Positions 52,069-60,589 of a stretch of 64,000 nucleotides of DNA are shown here, one piece after another (positions within the stretch are counted from its first letter, which is position 1; every line of letters begins with the position of its first letter). A program made the position numbers and the translations under genes. Origin of the DNA: Natribaculum luteum. Its GTDB lineage: Archaea > Halobacteriota > Halobacteria > Halobacteriales > Natrialbaceae. The notes below the pieces were generated by a model that saw only the letters and a program-made list of their open reading frames with translations, made no database searches and had not been told where the DNA came from. The stretch is from NCBI RefSeq assembly GCF_023008545.1, contig NZ_CP095397.1, positions 1,550,001-1,614,000 of the forward strand. The letters run 5' to 3'.

Positions 52069-52114
52069 CCGATAGACGAACTCTGCGTTCTCTTTGGGCG
52101 GAATAAGCCAGTAC

Positions 52115-52567
52115 TCAGAGCGGTGTGGCTTCAGGTCGTTTTTTTAGCCGCTGTCGGACGGTTTCCTCGGAGATCGAGTCGAACTCGATCTCCTCAAGCG
52201 TGACAAGGCGGTCTGCGAGAAGCGCATACGTCCAGCGCGTTCGGCCTTCTGGTGGGTCTGAACAGGCGAGAGCAACGAGATGTGCTTCAGCACGACCGTC
52301 AAGCTTCGGCGTGTAGTCTCTGTCGGGTTTGCGGCGATGAATCGCCGCAATCCCTCGCTCGGAGTACGCTTTGCGGGTCCGATGGGGTGTCCCAACCGAA
52401 CACCCGACGTGCTCACAGATGGCCTCATCTGTGAGCCCGTCATCAGCCTTCAGGAGGATCCTTGCGCGGTTGATTGCTTCTGCCCGGTGTGTGCCCTTCG
52501 TAACGAACTCTTCGAGTTCAGTGCGTTCTTCGTCTGAGAGATCGACGATGTACTTCTTCCGGCTCAT
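52115..52567 (-). CDS. IS630-family transposase, N-terminal part
   Basis: 150 residues holding the helix-turn-helix region of IS630 transposases: LSDEERTELEEFVTKG, AINRARILLKADDGLTDEAI, VGCSVGTPHRTRKAYSERGI, then a segment leading to LKKRPEATPL. The frame ends just past a run of seven A residues. If one A were absent, it would join the catalytic half. So this protein alone lacks the DDE domain. Confidence 0.85.
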   Translation of the reverse strand: MSRKKYIVDLSDEERTELEEFVTKGTHRAEAINRARILLKADDGLTDEAICEHVGCSVGTPHRTRKAYSERGIAAIHRRKPDRDYTPKLDGRAEAHLVALACSDPPEGRTRWTYALLADRLVTLEEIEFDSISEETVRQRLKKRPEATPL

Positions 52568-52636
52568 TCCTGTAGGTACGCGCCCAGAGGAGATAACCTA
52601 GCTGTCCACGATTGGGACGGTACTCAGTGAGGGAAG

Positions 52637-52659
52637 CCCACGACCTGTTTAGTCGTGGG
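52637..52659 (+). other. IS200/IS605 right-end hairpin
   Basis: CCCACGAC (52637-52644) and GTCGTGGG (52652-52659), perfect 8-bp stem with a 7-base loop, recognised by TnpA and part of the expected TnpB guide RNA. The bases that follow, GAAGTCAC, put the TCA of the cut site on the aIF1A stop codon. Confidence 0.8.
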
Positions 52660-52664
52660 AGAAG

Positions 52665-52952
52665 TCACTGGATGTGCCCTTCGCGGCGGAGCTGGTCGGC
52701 CTCGCTTTTCTCGTAGCGCCACGTGATGTCCGCCTTCTCGTCTTGCCAGTCCCAGGGTTCGACGAGGACGACGTCGTCTTCGCGGATCCAGATGCGTTTT
52801 TGCATCTTGCCGGGAATGCGCGCGGTGCGCTCTTTCCCGTCGGCACATCGTACTTTGACGCGGTTTGCCCCCAGCATGTTCGTGACGATCGCGAAGACCT
52901 CGTCGTCGTCTGGCATTCGGAGGTTCTTGCGACCGCCCTCGTCGTCACTCAT
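52665..52952 (-). CDS. eif1A: Translation initiation factor aIF1A
   Basis: 95 residues. It is an S1/OB-type factor that helps the initiator tRNA and mRNA bind the small ribosomal subunit. The signature is [69 protein letters not shown] in order. The length and C-terminal EGHIQ are normal for the family. Its stop codon overlaps the end of the IS200/IS605 element, so the element sits exactly behind it in the opposite direction. Confidence 0.95.
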   Translation of the reverse strand: MSDDEGGRKNLRMPDDDEVFAIVTNMLGANRVKVRCADGKERTARIPGKMQKRIWIREDDVVLVEPWDWQDEKADITWRYEKSEADQLRREGHIQ

Positions 52953-53124
52953 GGACCGTGGTTGGGGTTCGAGGCGTTTAACACTTTATTGATGGTGTGG
53001 CGTTTCGCCCGCCGGCGATCGATTCGCCCGGAGGTTTCCGGCCGGTCACGTCTACTCGAGGGGGTTCGCCGTCCGGCAGTATCGAACCACGGCGTTTATC
53101 TCCCTCGCCCGTCCAGACCGGTCC

Positions 53125-53304
53125 ATGCTCAGGAACCTCGGTCCGGTCGGAATTATCGGAATCGTGATCGTCCTGGTCGGTATCGTGCTCGTCGCCCTCG
53201 AGAGTCTGCAGATCGCCGCCGGAATCGCGCTCGTCCTCGGCGGCCTCGGACTCGTCGTGAAGGCCCTCGTCTCGGGGATGCTCAGGGCCTGGGGGATGGC
53301 CTGA
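53125..53304 (+). CDS. Small two-helix membrane protein
   Basis: 59 residues, MLRNLGPVGIIGIVIVLVG and so on, with two membrane segments (GIIGIVIVLVGIVLVAL and IAAGIALVLGGLGLVV) and a short basic loop and end. Short haloarchaeal proteins of this form are common and have no known function. It lies in the gap between the aIF1A gene and another small membrane protein gene, with its own start and stop codons. Confidence 0.6.
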   Translation: MLRNLGPVGIIGIVIVLVGIVLVALESLQIAAGIALVLGGLGLVVKALVSGMLRAWGMA

Positions 53305-53382
53305 TCTCTCCTCCGGTCGCCTGGCGAGACTGTCACCCGGCGCGCTCCGAACGGTTTTCACGGTCGAGTTCGTATCGAACGC

Positions 53383-53640
53383 ATGGCCTACTCGTTGCAG
53401 TACTACGATCTCGTACTGATCTGCATCGCTGTGAGCCTCGCCGCTGGCGCACTCATCGGGATGGTGACGTCGATCACGTCCGCCGTGGCGGTGCCTGCCC
53501 TCGGCCTCGTCGCGGCCGCGTTCGTCGGCCACGCGCTGTTCGTCAACGGTCCGATCGACCAGACCGACGACCTCACCGACGAGGTCGAACTCGAGGAGGT
53601 GCCACAGGTGCTGTCGCCGCTCGAGTCGTCGGTCGAGTAA
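53383..53640 (+). CDS. Small two-helix membrane protein with acidic tail
   Basis: 85 residues. Two helices (LVLICIAVSLAAGALIGMV and AVPALGLVAAAFVGHALFV) lead to an acidic C-terminus (DQTDDLTDEVELEEVPQ). No catalytic motif. It is on the same strand as the preceding small protein, and convergent with the DUF460 gene. Confidence 0.65.
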   Translation: MAYSLQYYDLVLICIAVSLAAGALIGMVTSITSAVAVPALGLVAAAFVGHALFVNGPIDQTDDLTDEVELEEVPQVLSPLESSVE

Positions 53641-53663
53641 TACCGGTTGGGACCGTTTCCTGA

Positions 53664-55637
53664 TCAGGCCTCGTTGTCGCCCGCCCGGTGTTCGCTGATG
53701 AGTCGGTCGACCATCGCGGCTTTCTGCTGTTTCTGTCGCTCTCTGGCCCGCTCGTGCCAGTCGTCGATGACCGCTTCGACGTCGTCCTCGCGGGCGACAG
53801 CGAGCTCGTCGACCTCCTGCATGGCGACGTCGCCGGCCGGCCCGACAGGCACCTCACGCTCGAAGAGGATCTCGTCGGCGATCTCCGAGAGACCGCCCTC
53901 TTTGAGGATCACGCGCGGTTCGAAACTCGCGAGGAGTTCGGCCGTCGACCGCCCGGCACCGCTGGCGTCGGGCAGGTAGACCACGTCACCCGCGGCGATG
54001 CCGTACTGCTCGTCTGCCGTCCGGATCGCGCCCTTGGTGAACTTCTCGACGACTTTCACCGGCACCAGTCCCTCCTTTTTCGCCGAGATGTCGCTGAAGT
54101 TCGAGTGGTCGAGCTTCCAGAGTGCCTTCATCCGCTCGACCTTTTTCTCGAGCGCTTCGACCTCCTCGCGGGCCTCGTCGCGCTCGCGCTCGAGGCGGTT
54201 CGCGCGCCGCTCGAGGCGGCTCACCTCGCGTTCTTTCCTGATCTCCCGGCGCTCTTCGCTTCTGACCGCCGCGAGTTCGGCCTCGAGGTCGTCGATCCGC
54301 TCGTCGCGGTCCTCGAGTCGGTCCTCGAGCGTCCCGACGTGTGACTGGAGGCGCTCGACCTGTCGTTTCAGGTCGCGGATGCGTTTTTCCTCCGCGGTGA
54401 GTTCTCGCGGCTGGTGGTCGGGTTCGTCCTCTTCGGGTTCGTCCTCGTCGGTGAGGTCCCGGAGGACGGCCTCGACGCTCTCCTCGTCGCTGACGACGCG
54501 GGCGATCACCTCGCCGCGGTCGATGCCCGGCGGGAGTTTGCGGGCGATGCGCTCGAACTGGTCTTCGTGGTCGTCGAACGCCGACAGCGCCGCCGCCATC
54601 GCGTCACGCTGGTGGTCGTCGTCGTAGGGGTGCTCGCGCGTGCGATGCTGTTTCTCGTCGATCGGCAGGTCGCGGGTGGGCGTCCAGCCCGCGGCGTCGA
54701 AGCTCCGGCGGAACTTCTCGACCGTCTCGGGCATCGGCGTCACGTCCGCGGCGACGATCACCGGCTGGCCGCGCTCGACGATCCACTCGGTCACGTCGGC
54801 GGTGTCGCTCGTGCGCGAACTCCAGACGTCGAGGACGGTGCCGTCGAGGTCGACGATGGCGACGGCGGTCGTCGTCCCCGGGTCGATCCCGACGATGACG
54901 TGATCGCGTCGCTTCACGAGCGGGCGGAACTCGATGCCGTCCCGGCGCAGCCGCTCGATCTCGACTCTGACGTCGCCGGATCGTTCCCGCGAGACCGGAA
55001 TGTCAGACGGACGCGCTTCGACCGTAAAGACCGCGTTGGCGTAGCCGCCGTAGCTCTCCCGGACCTCCTTCTCGTACTCGAGGTTTGCCGCCTCGAGTTC
55101 CGACTCGACCTCGCGGGCCCGGCGCTTGACGGCCCCGTGGATGCGGCGGGTGTACCGATCCTCGCTCCAGCCGCCTTTGCCGGTCGAGCGGCCCCGCGAG
55201 ACTTTCACCTCGGTCGTGTCGGTAAACGCCGACACCTCGTGGCCGACGTTGTGGGCGGCGAGTCTGGCGGCCGCCTCGGCTTCCCGCATCGGCTTTTTGG
55301 CGTAGGGGATGCCGTGGCGTTTGGCGACTCGAGAGAGCGGTTCGGGTTGTTCGGCTCCAGTCACCTGGACCAGCTTCGTCTCCGAGGGGAGCGTGCCGAG
55401 AAAGTGGACGAGCTGGTCTTTGTCGGCCGCGAGCTCGTACATGTTGTCCGTCGCGACGATCGCCGGCTGCTCGTCGTCGATCAGTCGGCGGAGTTTCCGG
55501 TGGGAGACGACGTCACGTTCCACGTCGTCGCCGTCGTAGACGACCAGTGCGTAGGACGGCGCGTCCCCGCGCACGTCACCGCTCTGGACGTCGACACCGA
55601 AGACGACCGCGTCCAACGCACTCGTTCGCGTGCTCAC
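53664..55637 (-). CDS. DUF460 (COG2433-type) RNase H-like protein
   Basis: 657 residues from a GTG. Two acid-bearing RNase H-like segments (VVFGVDVQSGD near the start and VIVGIDPGTTTAVAIVDLDG around 250) form a RuvC-like core. The middle is a long coiled coil with charged heptads (about 400-530, KRIRDLKRQVERLQSHVGTLEDRLE). The C-terminal domain is another small fold with LPDASGAGRSTAELLASF. The family is widespread in archaea. A role in DNA or RNA processing is suggested by the core but not demonstrated here. Confidence 0.85.
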   Translation of the reverse strand: MSTRTSALDAVVFGVDVQSGDVRGDAPSYALVVYDGDDVERDVVSHRKLRRLIDDEQPAIVATDNMYELAADKDQLVHFLGTLPSETKLVQVTGAEQPEPLSRVAKRHGIPYAKKPMREAEAAARLAAHNVGHEVSAFTDTTEVKVSRGRSTGKGGWSEDRYTRRIHGAVKRRAREVESELEAANLEYEKEVRESYGGYANAVFTVEARPSDIPVSRERSGDVRVEIERLRRDGIEFRPLVKRRDHVIVGIDPGTTTAVAIVDLDGTVLDVWSSRTSDTADVTEWIVERGQPVIVAADVTPMPETVEKFRRSFDAAGWTPTRDLPIDEKQHRTREHPYDDDHQRDAMAAALSAFDDHEDQFERIARKLPPGIDRGEVIARVVSDEESVEAVLRDLTDEDEPEEDEPDHQPRELTAEEKRIRDLKRQVERLQSHVGTLEDRLEDRDERIDDLEAELAAVRSEERREIRKEREVSRLERRANRLERERDEAREEVEALEKKVERMKALWKLDHSNFSDISAKKEGLVPVKVVEKFTKGAIRTADEQYGIAAGDVVYLPDASGAGRSTAELLASFEPRVILKEGGLSEIADEILFEREVPVGPAGDVAMQEVDELAVAREDDVEAVIDDWHERARERQKQQKAAMVDRLISEHRAGDNEA

Positions 55638-55724
55638 GGATCGGTATAGGGCCGAGTCGCGTATAAATCCGACGCGGGTTCCAGCCCGCCGGGCGGCCCG
55701 GTCGTGGCGACTCGCAGGGCTGCG

Positions 55725-56657
55725 TTACTCCTCGGCGTCCGGGTACGGAATCTCGAGTGCGTCGCCGTCGTCGGGGACGAACGCCTCGCCGTGGAAGACG
55801 TCCCTGGCCTGTGTGACGTGGTCGGAGACGTCGCCGGCGTACCGCGAGGAGATCTGGACCAGCGCGAGCCGTCTCGCCCCCGTCTCGGCCGCGATCCGTG
55901 CAGCCTGGCGGGCCGTCGAGTGGGCGGTCTCGGCCGCCCGGTCGGTCCGGTCGTCGGTGAAGGTGGCGTCGTGGATCAGCAGGTCTGGTTCGTCGACGAC
56001 GTCGACGGTGGCGGCGGTCGGGCGCGTGTCGCCGGTGTAGACGACGCTCCGGCCGGGCCGGGAGTCGCCCACGACCTGCTCCGGCTGGACGACGGTGCCG
56101 TCCTCGAGTTCGACCGACTCGCCTTCGTGGAGTTTCGAGAACTTCGGGCCGACGGGGACGCCGAGTTCTTCGGCGCGTTCGCGGTCGAACCGACCCTTGC
56201 GCTCGTCTTCGACGAGGGCGTAACCGACCGCGCGGGTGTCGTGGTCGGCCTCGAAGACGCGCACCTCGTACTCGTCGGCGCGGTAGGCGACGTCGCCGGG
56301 GCCGACCTCGTTGATCCTGACGGGAAACGACGGCCGATTGCCGAGGGTGTAGACGAGCGACTTCATCTGTCGTCGGGTTCCCTTCGGGGTGTGGATCGCG
56401 AGCGGTTCCTCGCGGTCGTTGAAGTCCCACGTCTGCATCAACCCGGGAATCCCGAGGACGTGATCGCCGTGGTGGTGCGTGACGAACAGGTGCGAGACCG
56501 AAAAGCCGGTCCCGAAGCGCATCATCTGTCGCTGGGTTCCCTCGCCCGCGTCGAACAACAGCTCGTCTCCCTCTCGAGCGACGAAGATCGAGATCGGGTT
56601 CCGTTCGGTCGTCGGAACGGCCCCGCTGGTCCCCAGAAACGTCACGCGCAGTGGCAT
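55725..56657 (-). CDS. rnz: Ribonuclease Z
   Basis: 310 residues from the ATG at 56657. The metal site HHHGDH (61-66) follows FVT, and the opening VTFLGTSGAVPTTERNP and the later FTDDRTDRAAETAHSTARQAA with HST are typical of tRNase Z. It cuts tRNA precursors at the 3' end before CCA addition, which matters here because the tRNAs lack CCA. The 3' tail copies near tRNA-Arg could in principle be substrates. It stands alone between DUF460 and a divergent surface protein gene. Confidence 0.95.
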   Translation of the reverse strand: MPLRVTFLGTSGAVPTTERNPISIFVAREGDELLFDAGEGTQRQMMRFGTGFSVSHLFVTHHHGDHVLGIPGLMQTWDFNDREEPLAIHTPKGTRRQMKSLVYTLGNRPSFPVRINEVGPGDVAYRADEYEVRVFEADHDTRAVGYALVEDERKGRFDRERAEELGVPVGPKFSKLHEGESVELEDGTVVQPEQVVGDSRPGRSVVYTGDTRPTAATVDVVDEPDLLIHDATFTDDRTDRAAETAHSTARQAARIAAETGARRLALVQISSRYAGDVSDHVTQARDVFHGEAFVPDDGDALEIPYPDAEE

Positions 56658-56850
56658 CGGCAACGTCTCCGTTCGCCGTGGCTAAACCGGCTTCGATACC
56701 GACGGCCGTCCATTCGATCCGTACTCCACCGCTGAACTGTTGTAGTTACCAACTAGTCGGCCGAATGGTCGGCTTGCGGGTGCAACGGTGGGAGCGTTTT
56801 AGGTCGGCCGTCCCGTAGGTATCGCTCGAGACTACCTCGTCTTCCGACAG

Positions 56851-57633
56851 ATGAACACGACATCGACGTTCGGCACGGTCAAACGGATCCTCGCGATCCT
56901 GATCGCGGTCGCGGTCGTCCTCGCTGCGGGCGCGATCGTCGGTCAGGCACCCGCGATCTTCGGCTCGGAAGTCGCCAAAGACTACGACGCATCGATCGAG
57001 TTCTCGGACCAGAGCGGTGACGGGACCAACGTGACGATCAACAACGTATCGCTGTCCGACGGCGGCTTCGTCGTCGTCAAAGATGGATCCGACACGATCG
57101 TCGGTGTCTCCGACTACCTCGAGGATGGCGACCACGAGAACGTCACCGTCGATCAGCGCGACGACACCGAGATGCTCGGCCAGCTCACGGCGGTCGTCCA
57201 CCGGGATACGACGAACAACGAGACGTTCGCCTACGAGGAGACCGACGGCGAGGAAGACAGACCCTACCTCGAGGACGGCTACCCCGTAAGCGACACGGCG
57301 ACGGTCACTGCCACGGAACGGGCGGCCGACGGCACCGCGAACACGTCGTTCCTCGTCGAGTCCGTCGACGCACCGTCGTCGGTCGGGAGCAACGAGACGA
57401 TCACGGTCGAGGCGACTATCCGCAACCCCAACGCGTTCGATACCCGCCAGCACGTCGAGTTCCGGATCGATGGCGAAGTCCTCGAGCGACGGGTCCTCGA
57501 CCTCGCGGCCGACGAGACAACCGACGTCACCTTCGAGGTCGACGTCGTCGGCGTCGAACCCGGCAACCACACCTACGGGGTGTACACGACCGATCACGGC
57601 GAACTGGGCGATCTCGAGGTCGTCGACGAGTGA
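56851..57633 (+). CDS. Secreted or membrane-anchored protein with CARDB/Ig-like domain
   Basis: 260 residues. One N-terminal membrane helix or signal (KRILAILIAVAVVLAAGAIVG) is followed by a first beta-rich domain (VTINNVSLSDGGFVVVKDGSDTIVGVSDYLEDGDHENV, with a repeated DG- pattern) and a second Ig-like domain (VGSNETITVEATIRNPNAFDTRQHVEFRIDGEVLERRVL ... ADETTDVTFEV) resembling CARDB. It is probably outside the cell. The first domain resembles the DUF7282 family. No enzyme motif. Confidence 0.7.
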   Translation: MNTTSTFGTVKRILAILIAVAVVLAAGAIVGQAPAIFGSEVAKDYDASIEFSDQSGDGTNVTINNVSLSDGGFVVVKDGSDTIVGVSDYLEDGDHENVTVDQRDDTEMLGQLTAVVHRDTTNNETFAYEETDGEEDRPYLEDGYPVSDTATVTATERAADGTANTSFLVESVDAPSSVGSNETITVEATIRNPNAFDTRQHVEFRIDGEVLERRVLDLAADETTDVTFEVDVVGVEPGNHTYGVYTTDHGELGDLEVVDE

Positions 57634-57781
57634 TCCCCGATCCCACGGCCATCGAGTCTTCCGGCCGACCGTGACCTCGCTTTCCGCGGCGGGGATCGTC
57701 GACGTCGAGACCGCCGCAGCCGAGATGACCGGGATCGGACAATCGACCGATTCTTACCCGTCCCGTCCCTACTGGCGGTCG

Positions 57782-58783
57782 ATGGACGCGCCGCTGTGGA
57801 CCGAGACGCATGCGCCCGATCTCGACGAGTTGCCACAGGACGACGCTCGCGAGTACCTACAGCGAGCCGTCGAGGAGCCGATCAACCTCGTCCTGCAGGG
57901 ACCGCCGGGAAGCGGGAAGACGGCCGCGGCGCGCGCGCTGGCCAGGGAGGCACACGCGGATCCCGACAACGACCTGATCGAGATCAACGTCGCCGACTTC
58001 TTCGGCCGGACGAAAACGGAGATCAAGAACGATCCCCGCTTCGAGCACTTCCTCGTCGGCAAGTCCAGCCTCTCGAAACGCGACATGATCAACCACGTCC
58101 TGAAGGAGTCTGCGAGCTACGCCCCCGTCTCGGGCAACTACAAGACGATCCTGCTCGACAACGCCGAGGACGTCCGCGAGGACTTCCAGCAGGCGCTGCG
58201 CCGGATCATGGAGCAACACCACCGGACGACGCAGTTTATCGTCGCGACCCGCCAGCCCACGAAGCTCATCCCGCCGATCCGCTCGCGGTGTTTCCCCGTC
58301 TCGATGCGCGCACCCACGAGTGAGGAGACCGTCGCCGTCTTAGAGCGGATCGTCGAGGCCGAGGACGTCGCCTACGACCCCGACGGCCTCGAGTTCGTCG
58401 CCGGCTACGCCGACGGCAACCTCAGGCAGGCGATCCTCGCCGCCCAGACGACCGCCGAAGAGGAAGGCGAGATTACGATGAGCGCGGCCTACGAGACCCT
58501 CGGTGCGGTCGGACTCGACGAGGAAGTCGAGTCGATGCTCGCGGACGCCGAGGCCGGCGACTTTACGGACGCCCGCAAGACCTTGGACGACCTGCTCGTC
58601 GACGAGGGACTCGACGGCGAGGAAGTCCTCGAGGTGATCATCGACGTCGCCCGGTCGCGCTACCAGGGTGCCAAACTCGCTCGCGTCCACCGGCTGGCGG
58701 CGGACGTCGAGTTCGAGATGACCGAGGGGACGAGCGACCGGGTTCACGTCTCGCATCTCCTCGCCGAACTCGGCCGAGAGTGA
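57782..58783 (+). CDS. Replication factor C small-subunit family ATPase
   Basis: 333 residues. Walker A GPPGSGKT (40-47), Walker B ILLDNAED with Asn where many RFC have Glu, and the sensor/SRC motif PIRSRCF. A C-terminal collar domain follows. It acts in the clamp loader that places PCNA on DNA. The opening MDAPLWTETHAPDLDELPQ is typical. The DNAED change may be a feature of one RFC paralogue, so ATPase activity could depend on partners. I think it is the third haloarchaeal small-subunit type. Confidence 0.88.
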   Translation: MDAPLWTETHAPDLDELPQDDAREYLQRAVEEPINLVLQGPPGSGKTAAARALAREAHADPDNDLIEINVADFFGRTKTEIKNDPRFEHFLVGKSSLSKRDMINHVLKESASYAPVSGNYKTILLDNAEDVREDFQQALRRIMEQHHRTTQFIVATRQPTKLIPPIRSRCFPVSMRAPTSEETVAVLERIVEAEDVAYDPDGLEFVAGYADGNLRQAILAAQTTAEEEGEITMSAAYETLGAVGLDEEVESMLADAEAGDFTDARKTLDDLLVDEGLDGEEVLEVIIDVARSRYQGAKLARVHRLAADVEFEMTEGTSDRVHVSHLLAELGRE

Positions 58784-58884
58784 TAACGTCTGTTGTGACT
58801 GGGTCCCGATCCGGCCGAATCGATCGCCAGCTCCGACCGGAGTCGTCTGACCACAGTTATCTTGCTCTGGGCTAACTTCCGACT

Positions 58885-59322
58885 ATGCCGACGCTACTCG
58901 AGACGCGCATCCGGAATCGATTCCGCGTCCAGCCGAACCACGCGAACAACCTCGAGACGCTCCACGGCGGAAACCTGATGAAGTGGCTCGACGAGGTCGG
59001 GGCGATGGCTGCGATGCGCTTTGCCGGCGAGACCTGCGTCACCGCACGGGTGAACGAACTCGACTTCAAACGGCCGATTCCCGTCGGCGAGACGGCGCTC
59101 GTCGAGGCGTACGTCTACGACGCAGGGACCACGAGCGTCCACGTCGCGCTCCGGGCCTGGCGCGAGGACCCCCGAAGCGGCGACCTCGAGGAAACCACCA
59201 GTTCGTCGTTTACGTTCGTCGCAGTCGACGACGACGGGCGGCCGACATCCGTTCCCGACCTCTCGGTCGAGACCGACGAGGGCGAGCGGCTTCGCGACCG
59301 GGCGCTCGAGACCACGGCGTAA
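58885..59322 (+). CDS. Acyl-CoA thioesterase of the YciA/hotdog type
   Basis: 145 residues. The hotdog signature is LETLHGGNLMKWLDEVGAMAAMRFAG with the catalytic Asp of this group in KWLDEVG, and NELDFKRPIPVGETALVEAYVY as the second half. It would hydrolyse acyl-CoA, with long-chain acyl groups most likely. It is on the plus strand between rfc and the tRNA methyltransferase. Confidence 0.88.
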   Translation: MPTLLETRIRNRFRVQPNHANNLETLHGGNLMKWLDEVGAMAAMRFAGETCVTARVNELDFKRPIPVGETALVEAYVYDAGTTSVHVALRAWREDPRSGDLEETTSSSFTFVAVDDDGRPTSVPDLSVETDEGERLRDRALETTA

Positions 59323-59338
59323 CGCACAGCCGACAGTT

Positions 59339-60400
59339 TCACTCGAGGACGAGCACGTACCGCGTCAGCGACCGGTGGACCCGTCGTTCGAACGCGGCGT
59401 CGATCTCCCAGCCCGCGTCACGTGCCTCGTCGACCCACGGTCGATCCGCGACGACGACGGCACGCGAGGCGACCCGGTGGGCCTCCGAGAGCGCCCCCGA
59501 GACGAGGTCCTCGAGTCGGTGCGTGGCGATCTTCGACTGGCGGCCGTAGGGGGCGTCGAAGACGACGCCGTCGGCCGCGTCGTCCCGGATGGGTAGCCGG
59601 GTCGCGTCGCCACGGCCGACGTGCCACTCGCCGGCGGGGACGTCCGCGTCCGTGGGCGACGCGCCCGCGAGGTAGTGTGCGAGGTTCTCTCGAGCGCCCC
59701 GGACCATCTTCGCCTGTGCGTCGGTGCCGATCACGTCAGCGCCGACGAGGCCGGCCTCGACGAGGACACCACCGGTACCACACATCGGGTCGAGAATCGT
59801 CCGACCGGGGCGTGCGCCGGCAACGTTCGCGACGGCGCGTGCGAGCAGCGGGTCCATGCTGCCGGGCTGGAAGAAGGGTTTGTCCGTCGGTTTTCGCGTC
59901 CCGAAGTCCCGGACGCTCTCGGCTTCGAGCCAGCCCAGCGCACAGACCGAGACGCGCTCGCCGCGGGATTCGTCGTCGACCGTCACCAGGTCGTCCCCGT
60001 CCTCGAGTCGCCCCTCCGAGAACGCCGCCCGCAGGACGTGGTCGGGCTCTTCGAGGTCGACCTCGAAGCCCCGGTCGACGAGCACGTTCCCGAGGGCGCG
60101 CTCGGCTTCGGTCGTGCTCACGCCGCTCGAGCCGTGGACGTCCGTCGCGCGGACGGCGACGGTTCCCGTGCGGTCGATCGTGGCCGCCTCGAGCAGCGCC
60201 GTCGCGCTCGCGACGTCGGCGTCGGTGCGCCCGACGAGGTCGCTCACGCGGTGGGTGTAGGCGAGACCGCGGATTCGCCCGGGAACGATCGCCGTGGCGA
60301 CGGCGAGCCCGGGCGCGATCCGGCGGACGTCGGCCGCACCGCTCCGGGCTTCACAGGCTGCGAACGCGTCATCCTCGCCGCCGAGCTCGAGCAGGTACAC
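59339..60400 (-). CDS. trmG10: tRNA (guanine10-N2)-dimethyltransferase
   Basis: 353 residues from a GTG start. A THUMP domain (roughly 45-150) is followed by an SAM-binding Rossmann fold with LDPMCGTGGVLVEAGL and DAPYGRQSK. It methylates G10 of tRNA. The pattern (DPMCGTGG ... FDAPYGR) is the TrmG10/Trm11 type. The gene is convergent with the thioesterase and divergent from tbp. Confidence 0.92.
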   Translation of the reverse strand: MYLLELGGEDDAFAACEARSGAADVRRIAPGLAVATAIVPGRIRGLAYTHRVSDLVGRTDADVASATALLEAATIDRTGTVAVRATDVHGSSGVSTTEAERALGNVLVDRGFEVDLEEPDHVLRAAFSEGRLEDGDDLVTVDDESRGERVSVCALGWLEAESVRDFGTRKPTDKPFFQPGSMDPLLARAVANVAGARPGRTILDPMCGTGGVLVEAGLVGADVIGTDAQAKMVRGARENLAHYLAGASPTDADVPAGEWHVGRGDATRLPIRDDAADGVVFDAPYGRQSKIATHRLEDLVSGALSEAHRVASRAVVVADRPWVDEARDAGWEIDAAFERRVHRSLTRYVLVLE

Positions 60401-60554
60401 GTCGTCTTCTGGCCGCGCGCGAGGTATGAGCCTACCGCTTTCGACGGGGCTCGCCGGCGACGTCGTCGCCGACCGTAACTCCGAAAATCGCGTGAACGGA
60501 CGCCTGTGGGTCGATACGTCGACATACCGGACAGATCAGGTGGTGGTACCAACC

Positions 60555-60562
60555 TTTATAAA
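60555..60562 (+). promoter_or_regulatory. TATA box of tbp
   Basis: TTTATAAA centred about 31 bases before the tbp ATG, a strong haloarchaeal box giving a very short leader. Confidence 0.65.
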
Positions 60563-60589
60563 CCTTAAATACGTCTTTTTAAACGACGA

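Larger units (their letters stand above)
51416..52620 (-). mobile_element. IS630-family element inserted at the end of tnpB
   Basis: 1205-bp element flanked by TA dinucleotides (51414-51415 and 52621-52622), the expected IS630 duplication. The ends pair as TACCTTCCCAAGCGT (left, with TA) and TACCGTCCCAATCGT (right, reversed), differing at two of the first 15 bases. It encodes a transposase in two overlapping frames. Removing it restores the tnpB frame and stop (AGTACTCAGTGA). Confidence 0.88.
48081..52668 (+). mobile_element. IS200/IS605-type element hosting two other insertion sequences
   Basis: The left end hairpin (CCACGAC-TTCA-GTCGTGG) spans 48082-48095 plus 49769 onward, because an IS4-type element splits it. 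The right end hairpin CCCACGAC/GTCGTGGG is at 52637-52659, ending in GAAGTCAC. Between them are tnpA, tnpB and an IS630-type element. Removing the two guests restores a normal IS605 layout: hairpin, tnpA, tnpB, hairpin. The exact left tip is uncertain and could be a few bases after TTAC at 48059-48062. The right tip overlaps the stop codon of the aIF1A gene. Confidence 0.8.
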
